This document shows positions 51,190 to 60,818 of a DNA stretch of 64,000 nt, one piece after another. Made by a program: the position numbers and the translations under genes. The stretch is from Burkholderiales bacterium (GTDB lineage: Bacteria > Pseudomonadota > Gammaproteobacteria > Burkholderiales > Burkholderiaceae_C): assembly GCA_947453625.1 (NCBI GenBank), contig CANGHK010000016.1:26745-90744 (forward strand). Reading direction: 5' to 3'. Numbering within the stretch: position 1 is the first letter of the stretch; the number at the start of each line of letters is the position of its first letter. A model generated the notes under the pieces. The model was not told the DNA's origin, ran no database searches, and was given only the letters and a program-made list of their open reading frames with translations.

Positions 51190-52272
51190 TCAGTTGCGCT
51201 TTTCGGACCCCGTCAGGAATCCTTCGACCAGATCGGCCAGCGCCTGCAACTGGGTCGCCGGCATCGCGCCCGGCACTATCGCCACGTTCGCACCCCCTGC
51301 GGCGGTGATCTGCAACCGTGCGACGCATTTGTCACCAATCATCACGTCAACCTGCGGGGGGGGGTTGAACGGTTCAACCCCCTTCACCGTCCTGGACGTC
51401 AAACGCTCGAACACCGTGCGAGCCACCAGCGTACCGGCTTGTTTTTTCAACTCGCGCGCACGGCCAAGCATGCCTTCGTGGTCTGCCATCAAGGCATCGC
51501 TCAGTGGCTTAGCCCACCGGTATTGCAGTTCCAGCGGTGATCCGAAAGCGGCGACCACTTCATCGGGCAGATCGGCCAAGGCCAGCGCCTTGCCCACCGC
51601 CCCCAGATCGACACCGGTCGCCTCCGCCAGCTTGCGGTTGGAAGGAAACAAACCCTCCTTCAATGCCCGGCGGTACATCGCACCCTGCTCCCAGGCCGAC
51701 AAATCCTTGCGGCTGCGGTTCTCACGGTCCATCTCGACGAACAGCGTGCGGTCATCCAGGTTGTCGACCACCGCCAGCACCGGCAACCCCAACTGTCGAC
51801 AAGCCTCGTGGCGCCGATGGCCGAATACCAACTCGTAGCGAGCCTCGCCCGACAGTCCCACGACCGTGCGAACCTTGATGGCCTGCACATTGCCGCCGGC
51901 GTCGCGTATCTCGGCCTTGAGCTGCTCGAACTCCACGCCGTCAAAATTGACGGCATGGCGGTTCGCGAAACGGCTGCGCACAATGCGCTCCGGGTCGATC
52001 AGCCTAGTCGCCTTGGCATCCTGCCACTGTTGCAAGTCCTGCAGGGCTTCTCCAAGCTGGCCTTGCAACTCGTCGACCCTGCCTGCCTTCTTGCGCAGCA
52101 AGTCGTTCTCCTGAACGATCTCGGAGCGCTGGTCGACGGCAAAAGCCATCATCGCGCCCGGTGCAGTCTTGGGCGGCTTGTTCTCACCGGCCGGCGCCAA
52201 CAGTGCCGGCGATGCCGACAAGCCCGGCAGCGAGCCGAAATCAATCCGCGATGCTTTGTCCTTGAGTCCCAT
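51190..52272 (-). CDS. parB: ParB/RepB/Spo0J-type partition protein
   Basis: 360 residues. Central ParB CTPase/nuclease-like domain with the box GHRRHEACRQLG and ENRSRKDLSAWEQG, then a helix-turn-helix (NRKLAEATGVDLGAVGKALALADLP) and a C-terminal domain. The N-terminus has a predicted coiled coil. ATG 52272 has a strong AGGAGG. Binds parS and acts with ParA in segregation. A parS-like palindrome lies inside the coding sequence near residues 299-303 (VEPFN), giving an unusual insert there. Confidence 0.93.
   Translation of the reverse strand: MGLKDKASRIDFGSLPGLSASPALLAPAGENKPPKTAPGAMMAFAVDQRSEIVQENDLLRKKAGRVDELQGQLGEALQDLQQWQDAKATRLIDPERIVRSRFANRHAVNFDGVEFEQLKAEIRDAGGNVQAIKVRTVVGLSGEARYELVFGHRRHEACRQLGLPVLAVVDNLDDRTLFVEMDRENRSRKDLSAWEQGAMYRRALKEGLFPSNRKLAEATGVDLGAVGKALALADLPDEVVAAFGSPLELQYRWAKPLSDALMADHEGMLGRARELKKQAGTLVARTVFERLTSRTVKGVEPFNPPPQVDVMIGDKCVARLQITAAGGANVAIVPGAMPATQLQALADLVEGFLTGSEKRN
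51360..51382. promoter_or_regulatory. parS-like palindrome inside parB
   Basis: 11-bp arms around one G, core GTTGAACGGTTCAAC at 51364-51378, the same core as the distal copy 225 bases away, preceded by a run of nine G. The site is within the C-terminal coding region of parB. Confidence 0.75.
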
Positions 52273-52273
52273 C

Positions 52274-53455
52274 TCAGCCTCCTAGCGATTCCACCTGGTT
52301 GGCCCAAACCGCTTCGATTTGCTGCTCCACCAGTTCACACATGCGGTCATAGGCATCGCGCGCCCTTGCAAAGGTCCTGGCGTTCATCGAACCACGTGGC
52401 AGATCGTAGACCGTTCCGAACTCCGCGCTTGCCGTGGCTGTGACCGAGGTCTTGGGGATCTCGATGGGCAGCACCTTGTCGCCATAGCCCTCGAGCACCC
52501 ACTGCCTGACCACCGAACTTGCGGCGTCGTTGGCCTCCACCCGCGACAGCAATACATCGATGAACTCGAAGCTCTTGTCCTGGCCCCGGCTGCGGATCAA
52601 CTGGTTGCACAAGTCGCTGAACAAGTCCCAGAACTGGGCTGAACTCGCGAAGTCCAGTGCCGACGGCGGCAGTGGCAGGATCACGCCATCGGCCGCCATC
52701 AAGGCATTGATCGTCACATACGACAGCGAGGGCGGCGTGTCGATGATGATGACGTCGAAATCGCTGCGCGCCTGGTCGAGGCCACGGTCCAGGCAGCGCC
52801 AGAACTCGAAGCCGGCGTCCCGCGTCTGGCGGGCAGGCAGCGCAAACTCTGCGCCGAACAGCAGCGGCGCGGCGCACACCAGGTCGATGCCCGGCCAGTA
52901 GCTGGGCCGCACCGCATACGACAGGTCGTCGTGCTCGCCCGTGAACAAGGGCATCGCGGTGTGCTCATGGTCCACCTCTGCGTCGGGCAACACCCCGAAC
53001 AGGGTGGTCGCCGATCCCTGTGGGTCCAGGTCAACGAGCAAGACCTTGTGGCCACGCATCGACAGCCCCTGGGCCAAGGTCACCGCAGTCGTCGTCTTGG
53101 CCACACCGCCCTTGAAGTTGGACACCGTGATGGTGATGCCTGCAGCACCCGCTGGGCGCATATGGCTGGATCTGAGTTCGCGGGCCCACTGCTGGGCCGC
53201 GCTCATCGTCCACTCGCGTCGGTTGCCTTGCATCGTTCCTGCCGGCAGGTCGCCCCGGGTCATGCGGTAGGCGATCTTGGCCTTGTCGACGTTGCACAAC
53301 TGTGCCAACTGCAGCGCGCTGAGGGTGGGCGGCGACTTCTTGGCAGTTGGCGGCAGCATCGCGGCACGGATATGCCCCATCATTGCGGCCACTCTGGCTG
53401 CCTGCGTTTCTATGTCTGCCAGACTCTGGCGTTTGATGGGCTGCTTGATGTCCAC
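52274..53455 (-). CDS. parA: ParA partition ATPase (type Ia, with N-terminal HTH)
   Basis: 393 residues from GTG 53455 (GGAG nine bases upstream). The N-terminal region has a helix-turn-helix (TLSALQLAQLCNVDKAKIAYRMTRGDLPAG) as in P1/type Ia ParA, which autorepress. The deviant Walker A KGGVAKTTT starts at Lys115; Walker A' VLLVDLDPQGSATT and Walker B DVIIIDTPPSLSY follow. Moves ParB-parS complexes over the nucleoid. Its stop is one base before the parB ATG: one operon. Confidence 0.95.
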   Translation of the reverse strand: MDIKQPIKRQSLADIETQAARVAAMMGHIRAAMLPPTAKKSPPTLSALQLAQLCNVDKAKIAYRMTRGDLPAGTMQGNRREWTMSAAQQWARELRSSHMRPAGAAGITITVSNFKGGVAKTTTAVTLAQGLSMRGHKVLLVDLDPQGSATTLFGVLPDAEVDHEHTAMPLFTGEHDDLSYAVRPSYWPGIDLVCAAPLLFGAEFALPARQTRDAGFEFWRCLDRGLDQARSDFDVIIIDTPPSLSYVTINALMAADGVILPLPPSALDFASSAQFWDLFSDLCNQLIRSRGQDKSFEFIDVLLSRVEANDAASSVVRQWVLEGYGDKVLPIEIPKTSVTATASAEFGTVYDLPRGSMNARTFARARDAYDRMCELVEQQIEAVWANQVESLGG

Positions 53456-53487
53456 GGGTTTGTCTCCGATAGCCTGCGTGCAAACGA

Positions 53488-53496
53488 TTATCCACA
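53488..53496 (+). promoter_or_regulatory. DnaA box
   Basis: TTATCCACA, perfect match to the consensus, just upstream of parA inside the origin region. Confidence 0.7.
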
Positions 53497-53633
53497 CAAG
53501 CCACAAAAAAACGCCTGCTCACAATCAAAGCATTTGCCCTTGACTTGAGATTTGGTCCTTGAAGGCTTGGCGACAAGACTCTCCAATCCCCGGGTTTCAA
53601 TAGAAATTTAAAGACCTTCAAGAGATTACCCCC

Positions 53634-53642
53634 TGTGGATAA
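53634..53642 (-). promoter_or_regulatory. DnaA box
   Basis: TGTGGATAA, the perfect consensus on the minus strand, at the edge of the AT-rich stretch and 62 bases before the first iteron. Confidence 0.7.
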
Positions 53643-53702
53643 CTAAAAAAAGTTGTTTATTAACAAGGACTTAGATCTATTTCTCGGCGCCATCCGTCCG
53701 CC

Positions 53703-53776
53703 GTTTACCCGGATCCGTACGCTCTTTACCCGCTTGTGTCCCCGGTCTACCCGTCACTCGTCCAGTGTCTAACCGG
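53703..53776 (+). repeat. iteron array 1, four copies about 21 bp apart
   Basis: Core TTTACCCG at 53704 and 53725, TCTACCCG at 53746 and TCTAACCG at 53768; spacings 21, 21 and 22 bp, i.e. two helical turns, so all copies face the same side of the helix. Likely binding sites of the Rep initiator. Confidence 0.75.
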
Positions 53777-53895
53777 GCGGTGATGCGCCAGGTTCACGGT
53801 GGTGGCGGCACTTGTCGCGGCCTCGCCAGCGGCCTGCGATCCGGGTTTCTGCGGGGAAGGTCAGCCCTGAATCGGCCTCTGGCCAGGCATGGGCG

Positions 53896-54014
53896 GCCAA
53901 TTGTCCGGCTTCTACCCGGTCGCGCCACGGCTGCTGCCGGCCAAATGTCCTGCGTCTACCCGGTAGCGCCTAAGCCCTGTTGCGCCAAATGTCCTGTTGC
54001 TACCCGGGCACATC
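53896..54014 (+). repeat. iteron array 2, three 31-bp copies 44 bp apart
   Basis: Copies start at 53896, 53940 and 53984. Each has GCCAA(A/T)TGTCC followed by a CTACCCGG core (TCTACCCG at 53911 and 53955; GCTACCCG at 53999). The exact 44-bp period (about four helical turns) places them in phase. The last copy ends 43 bases before the initiator ATG, so Rep binding could also autoregulate it. Confidence 0.75.
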
Positions 54015-54057
54015 AGCCAGAACCTCATCCGATCGCTGTCCAATCGGTGAAGGACAT

Positions 54058-55470
54058 ATGATCCCGTCCATGGACGATTCCGATGATCCCAAAGCCGCAA
54101 CGGCACCGGCCACGGTGGAGACGACCGACGGCGTCGAGTTGCGCAAGCCGCATGAAATGATCGTCATGTTCCCGCGCTCCAAGCGCGTCACGCTGACCGG
54201 CCGCCGGCTCTACAACGCCTTGCTGCAGGTCTCGCAAAGCCGGATGGCTGCCTTCAAGTCGATGCCGCCGGCCGACTACATGTTCGAGGCGCCGCTGCCC
54301 GCGCTGCTGCGCACCACGGGCTCGAGTGGCGAGGACCGGACCGCCGCCAAGCGCTATCTGCGCGAGATGCGCAGCCTGGAGGTCGACTGGGAGTCGACGG
54401 CCCCGGGTGACGGTGTCAAGTGGCGCGGCTTCTCGATGCTCAGCGAGGTGGCAATCGAGGTGCGGCGCGGCGAAAACTGGGTGTCCTGGTCCTACCCCCC
54501 CACCATCATGGCCGCGCTGCGCGAGCCCGCGCGCTGGGCCAGGATCGACCTGGACGTGCTGGCCAAACTCGGCTCCTACGCCGCGCTCGCGCTCTACGAG
54601 ATCTGCGCCCGCTACCGCGACAACCCAGGCGGTGTCACCAGCCGCAAGCCGGTGCAATGGTGGGCCGATGCCCTCAGCCCGTCGGTGGCCGGCAGCGACA
54701 GGCGCGAATGGCGCAAGTTCAAGAGCGAGCGGATCAAGGAGGCGATCGAGGAGATCAACCTCGAGACCGATCTCGAGATCGAGCTGATCGAGCACAAGCA
54801 GGGCCGGGCGGTGGTCGAGGCGCAGTTCGCGGTCCGGCGCAAGCGCCCGGCCGCACGCGCCAAGCCGTTGCCGGCCGACCCGGTGGATGCCCACCTGGTG
54901 CTGCGCGCCGAGTCGCTGGGGGTGCGCGAACTCAAGCTCGAGACCCTGATCAAGGAGTTTGGCGACGACCGGGTGCGCGAGAAAGTCGACGTGCTGGAGC
55001 GGCGAGCGACGAACAGCAAGTTGCGCGGGGTCGAGAACGCCTACTCCTACCTGCGTTCGCTGCTGCGCAGCGACGATGCCCCTGACGCCGCAGGCACCAC
55101 CGCCGACGAGCGCGCCTCAGCGGCACAGACCCCTGCCGCATCGCCATCGCCGGCCCCGCGGGCCAGCCCCGTGCCGCTGCCCGTGCCGGCGCCACCCGCG
55201 CAGACCGACGGTCAGGCCTGGCTGAACGCGCGCAGCGCCAGCCTGAAACTGGAAATCGCCGCGCTCGGCCCGGCACAGCGCCAGGAGTGGGTCGACCGGG
55301 CGCTGCGCGAACTGGCCGCCAAGGGCTTGTTGAGCGCGGTCATCTCGCGCCGCGCCGCGCAGGGCGACGTGCTGCACGGCCTGCTGGGATCGGTGGTGGT
55401 GCGGCTGTACGCGACTGCGCTCTACGGCCCGCAATGGCACTTGCCGCCAACGCCGCCCGATGGCAGCTAG
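54058..55470 (+). CDS. repA: Rep_3-type plasmid replication initiator
   Basis: 470 residues from ATG 54058 (AAGGA four to five bases upstream). Two winged-helix units of the RepE/Rep_3 type: LRKPHEMIVMFPRSKRVTLTGRRLYNALL and LKLGSYAALALYEICARYRDN with VQWWADALS. A flexible Pro/Ala linker (about residues 345-385) leads to an extra helical domain ending near PQWHLPP. It binds the iterons and recruits DnaA/helicase. The length exceeds classical RepE (about 250), as in megaplasmid initiators of Burkholderiales. Confidence 0.88.
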   Translation: MIPSMDDSDDPKAATAPATVETTDGVELRKPHEMIVMFPRSKRVTLTGRRLYNALLQVSQSRMAAFKSMPPADYMFEAPLPALLRTTGSSGEDRTAAKRYLREMRSLEVDWESTAPGDGVKWRGFSMLSEVAIEVRRGENWVSWSYPPTIMAALREPARWARIDLDVLAKLGSYAALALYEICARYRDNPGGVTSRKPVQWWADALSPSVAGSDRREWRKFKSERIKEAIEEINLETDLEIELIEHKQGRAVVEAQFAVRRKRPAARAKPLPADPVDAHLVLRAESLGVRELKLETLIKEFGDDRVREKVDVLERRATNSKLRGVENAYSYLRSLLRSDDAPDAAGTTADERASAAQTPAASPSPAPRASPVPLPVPAPPAQTDGQAWLNARSASLKLEIAALGPAQRQEWVDRALRELAAKGLLSAVISRRAAQGDVLHGLLGSVVVRLYATALYGPQWHLPPTPPDGS

Positions 55471-55903
55471 CGCCTGGACGCGCGGGCGTCTGCCACCCCG
55501 CTGACCGGCCGGCACCCAGACCATGCCGGCGGATCTGGCGCGGCGGGAGGCCTGGCCCGGCCCGGCGCTGAACAGGCCCAGCCCACTTCGGCACGCTGTT
55601 CAGGCCTCATTCGGGCGCTGAACGGGCGCCGGATCGGCGCTGTATAGGCGCTGGATAGGCGCACGGCGGGCCCTCACCTGGCGCCCGCCTCCGCAGTCAG
55701 CCCGGCCACGCTTGGCAAACCGGGGCCCCGCGTGCGTTCATCCTCACGCTTCACCGCCAGACCCTGTGCTTTCGATGGTAGATTTTGATCAATAAATTCG
55801 AAACTATCATTTCCATGACCCCCCCGACGCCGCCACCCCTTCCTGCCGCATGCCGGCCCGCGAGGGCGAGAGCGCTCCGCATCGCCTGTCACCTGGGTCG
55901 GCC
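55471..55903. other. intergenic region downstream of rep
   Basis: About 430 bases without a supported gene. Contains the GGCGCTG repeat cluster (55564-55660). An AT-rich stretch (55765-55815) has an imperfect dyad GATGGTAG/CTATCATT around TTGATCAA and is a likely promoter area for the kinase. Confidence 0.45.
55564..55660 (+). repeat. GGCGCTG repeat cluster downstream of rep
   Basis: Four 14-bp copies GGCGCTGnnnnGGC start at 55564 (GAACAGGC ending), 55614, 55636 and 55647; the last two are 11 bp apart and the previous pair 22 bp. CTGAACAG (in copy 1) and CTGTTCAG (55595-55602) form a further dyad. Distinct from the oriV iterons. Confidence 0.6.
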
Positions 55904-58165
<2,262 letters not shown>

Positions 58166-58174
<9 letters not shown>

Positions 58175-58711
58175 GTCCGTCGCGCCGCTCAAGTTCGCCG
58201 AGCCCGCGCAGGCCGGGAGGCCGTCGAGCTGCTGCAGCATCGCCGCGATCAGCAGCGCGCGCTGAACCGGCTTGCCGACATAGTCCGACATGCCCGCGGC
58301 CAGGCACTGCTCGCGGTCGCCGAACACCGTGTGCGCCGAGACGCCGATGACGGGCAGCCTGGGCGCGCCCGGCACCGCCCTGGCACGCAGCGCGCGGGTG
58401 GCATCCAGGCCGTTCATCACCGGCATCGACACGTCCATCAGCACCAGGTCGAACACTTGATCGGCGGCCCGCGCCAGCGCCTGCGCGCCGTCGCCCGCGG
58501 TCTGCACCACCATGCCGAACTGGCCGAGCAGGTGCGACAGGTAGCGCAGGTTGATCGGGTTGTCGTCAACCACCAACACCCGCTTGCCGCGCAGCACGGC
58601 GGTCGCATCCTCGGCCGGCGGTCCGGTCAGCCCGCTCAGACCGGACGCCAGGGTGCCGGTCGTGCCGGCGCGGGTGGCGCCATCGGCGCCCGGTACAGGG
58701 GTTTCGGACAT
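58166..58711 (-). CDS. response regulator, receiver only
   Basis: 181 residues. A flexible 40-residue N-terminus is followed by a receiver with [14 protein letters not shown], phospho-Asp93 ([14 protein letters not shown]), GVSAHT and Lys in YVGKPVQ. No output domain. Overlaps tail to tail with the BarA-like kinase and likely accepts phosphate from its HPt. Confidence 0.88.
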
Positions 58712-58886
58712 GGCGTGAGGGCAATGGCGAGACGCTGATTATTGGTGCCTCGCCGTGCTGGCCGGCATCGCCGCCGGGCGCTTGCGCCAACTTGTGCGCT
58801 GCAAGCGCCAGCGCGTGTCGGACCGGATCGACATCAAACTTGTAAAAAAGCACTTAAATCATGTGAACTGATGTAATCTTGAGGGC

Positions 58887-59267
58887 ATGACCGATTGCGT
58901 CTCACCGCCGAGCCGCGCCCGCCGCGCCGCAGCCGAACGGGTCGACGCCTGCTGCGCCCGGGCCCGGCTCGACGAGGCCGCCGTGCTGACGCCGCCGGGC
59001 GATGCCGCCGCGCCGGCCCCGTTGCGGCTGTCGCGCATCGGGTCCGCGCTGTGCCCGGCTGGCCCATGGCCCGCTGCGCGGCGGTCTGGCCGGCCGGCGT
59101 CAAGACCACCGCAGCCGGGTCGACGACACCCTGGCCGGCTTCAGCGCCGGGCTTTGGCGCGCCTTGCCGCCCTGGCGGGCTTCGGCCGGGCGCTGAGACC
59201 CCGTCTCGCGCTCGGTCGAATTTCCCGACACCTCCCCAAACCCCCGGCAGGAGACGCCCCGCCATGA
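58887..59267 (+). CDS. doubtful small reading frame
   Basis: 126 codons from an ATG that follows AT-rich DNA (58840-58880), and its end overlaps the next gene start. Composition is very Arg/Ala/Pro-rich. The protein-like character seems to shift between frames after about codon 55, so this may be a decayed gene or merely GC-rich leader DNA. Confidence 0.25.
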   Translation: MTDCVSPPSRARRAAAERVDACCARARLDEAAVLTPPGDAAAPAPLRLSRIGSALCPAGPWPAARRSGRPASRPPQPGRRHPGRLQRRALARLAALAGFGRALRPRLALGRISRHLPKPPAGDAPP

Positions 59268-59752
59268 GCTGTACAAGCCCCGACCCCCGGCTGATGCTGG
59301 GCCCGCACCGGCTCAAGACCCGCGCGGAAAGCCCGCTGGGCGGCTCGACCCAGCTGCGCCTGCTGCCGCTGGGCCTGCGCGCGCTGCGGCTCTATTCCGT
59401 GGCCGCCGGCCTGCGCCCGCTGTGCCAGGCGCAGTGCCGCGACGAGCTGGGCATGATCGCCACCGATGGCATGCAGCTGTTCCTGCTGCTGAACGGTCAG
59501 CGCCTGCTGGTGCGCGGCGTGTCGGCGCGGGCCGTGCTGCGCAAGCAGGCCGCCGCCCACGCGGACCATTACCCGGCGCTGCGGGTCTTGCTGAGCCCGG
59601 CGCCTTGCCCGGCGCTGGTGCCGGCCCGGCCGACGGCCGAGGAGGCGGTGCGGGCCGCACCGCCCCGGGTCACCGTGGTGGTCAAGCGCCGTCGCCACTA
59701 TGTGCTGCCCCCGGCGCCGCCCGGGTCCAGCCCGCAGCTGGGCGCGGGCTGA
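59264..59752 (+). CDS. protein of unknown function
   Basis: 162 residues from ATG 59264 (GGAG ten bases upstream). No signal peptide or membrane helix. A central segment (GGSTQLRLLPLGLRALRLYSVAAGLRPLCQ, GMIATDGMQLFLLLNGQRLLVRGVSARAVL) looks like a compact alpha/beta domain. Arg/Pro-rich C-terminus. Family not recognised. Five bases before the next gene, so probably co-expressed. Confidence 0.55.
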   Translation: MSCTSPDPRLMLGPHRLKTRAESPLGGSTQLRLLPLGLRALRLYSVAAGLRPLCQAQCRDELGMIATDGMQLFLLLNGQRLLVRGVSARAVLRKQAAAHADHYPALRVLLSPAPCPALVPARPTAEEAVRAAPPRVTVVVKRRRHYVLPPAPPGSSPQLGAG

Positions 59753-59757
59753 GCGCG

Positions 59758-60303
59758 GTGCGGCACCCCGGGCCCGGCATCCCGCTGTACGCGGACGGCG
59801 AGTTGGCGGTGTACGAGCGCCGGGTCGTCGGGGCCGATGGCCGGCACTGGACCATCACCGCGCTGACCCGGGCCACCGTCGAGCAGTCGGTCGGGCCGGC
59901 GCTGCACTTTTACGGCGGCTGGGCGCTGTCCACCGCGGGGGCGTTGCTGGCCTGGCTGGGTTCGGGGCAACTGGCCACGGCGGCCGGTCTGGTGCTGATG
60001 GGTCTGGGGGGGTGGGCGGTGCGACACCACCACGCGCGGTCCGTGGCCACGCTGTGGCTGGTTTCGGGCGGGCAGGCCGCTCAGCGCCGCGCGCTGGCCT
60101 GCCGCTCGGCGGCCCTGGGCGACGACGTGGGCGGCCTGCACCGGGCGCAGCAGGCGGTGATGCTGGCGGTGGCCTGGCTGTGGCAGGCGCCTGGCGCGCC
60201 GCCCGCCATCCCGCCACCCGTGGCGCCGGCGCCGCGCCAAGCCATGCCGCAGTCCGAAGCGGCGGTGTCTCAAGACGATGTTTACAATCGTTTCATGCAA
60301 TAA
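59758..60303 (+). CDS. membrane protein resembling DUF6232-type proteins
   Basis: 181 residues from GTG 59758. N-terminal beta-rich part (LYADGELAVYERRVVGADGRHWTITALTRATVEQS) and two consecutive membrane helices (GGWALSTAGALLAWLG, GLVLMGLGGWAVRH). A second beta-rich part (TLWLVSGGQ...) and a proline-rich tail follow. The layout is that of DUF6232 proteins, whose function is unknown. The assignment is by pattern only. Upstream neighbour overlaps the same transcript. Confidence 0.6.
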   Translation: MRHPGPGIPLYADGELAVYERRVVGADGRHWTITALTRATVEQSVGPALHFYGGWALSTAGALLAWLGSGQLATAAGLVLMGLGGWAVRHHHARSVATLWLVSGGQAAQRRALACRSAALGDDVGGLHRAQQAVMLAVAWLWQAPGAPPAIPPPVAPAPRQAMPQSEAAVSQDDVYNRFMQ

Positions 60304-60339
60304 GGTACTATTGCACATTCGAATTTTTGCCGGAAAACC

Positions 60340-60780
60340 ATGACCAACCTCACCCTCAACGTCAATGGCCAGAACCACCAGGTCAGCGTCAACAGCCCCG
60401 AGATGCCCCTGCTCTGGGTGCTGCGCGACCTGATCGGACTGACCGGCACCAAATACGGCTGCGGCATCGAGGTCTGCGGCGCTTGCACCGTGCTGGTCAA
60501 CGGCCGGCCCGAGAAGTCCTGCGACATCAACGCCTCCTCGGCGGTGGGCAAGAAGATCACCACCATCGAGGGCTTGTCGGCCGACCGCAGCCACCCGGCC
60601 CAGAAGGCCTGGATCGCCAACCAGGTGCCGCAGTGCGGCTACTGCCAGTCGGGCATGCTGATGGCCACCGCCGGGGCGCTCAACGCCGGCCGCCATGGCG
60701 CGGCCATCGCCAGCGAGATCAAGAACATCTGCGTCTGCGGCACCTACCAGCGCATCAAGCAAGCCGTGGCCGGCCTGTGA
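60340..60780 (+). CDS. iorA: isoquinoline 1-oxidoreductase-like [2Fe-2S] subunit (IorA type)
   Basis: 146 residues. Eight cysteines bind two [2Fe-2S] clusters: Cys41, 46, 49, 61 (GCGIEVCGACTVLVNG...SC) and Cys99, 102, 131, 133 (CGYCQSGM, ICVCGTYQRI). Small subunit of the xanthine-oxidase family that passes electrons from the molybdenum site. Compared with many homologues (CRCGTY) residue 132 is Val. The large subunit follows after 38 nt. Confidence 0.93.
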   Translation: MTNLTLNVNGQNHQVSVNSPEMPLLWVLRDLIGLTGTKYGCGIEVCGACTVLVNGRPEKSCDINASSAVGKKITTIEGLSADRSHPAQKAWIANQVPQCGYCQSGMLMATAGALNAGRHGAAIASEIKNICVCGTYQRIKQAVAGL

Positions 60781-60818
60781 TTCGCGCAGTCAACCGCGCC
60801 GTGAACCGAGACCCCGCC

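Larger units (their letters stand above)
53456..54057. other. candidate replication origin (oriV) of a secondary replicon
   Basis: About 600 bases between divergent parA and rep. Two perfect DnaA boxes: TTATCCACA (53488-53496) and TGTGGATAA (53634-53642). An AT-rich stretch (about 53595-53690) could be the unwinding element. Seven copies of TNTACCCG-type repeats occur in two arrays with regular spacing, followed directly by the initiator gene. This is the expected layout of an iteron origin. Confidence 0.8.

Noticed and set aside
53980..54057. Extended start for the Rep initiator at 53980
   Set aside because: This would place the start inside the last iteron; ATG 54058 has a good ribosome site and the usual N-terminus.
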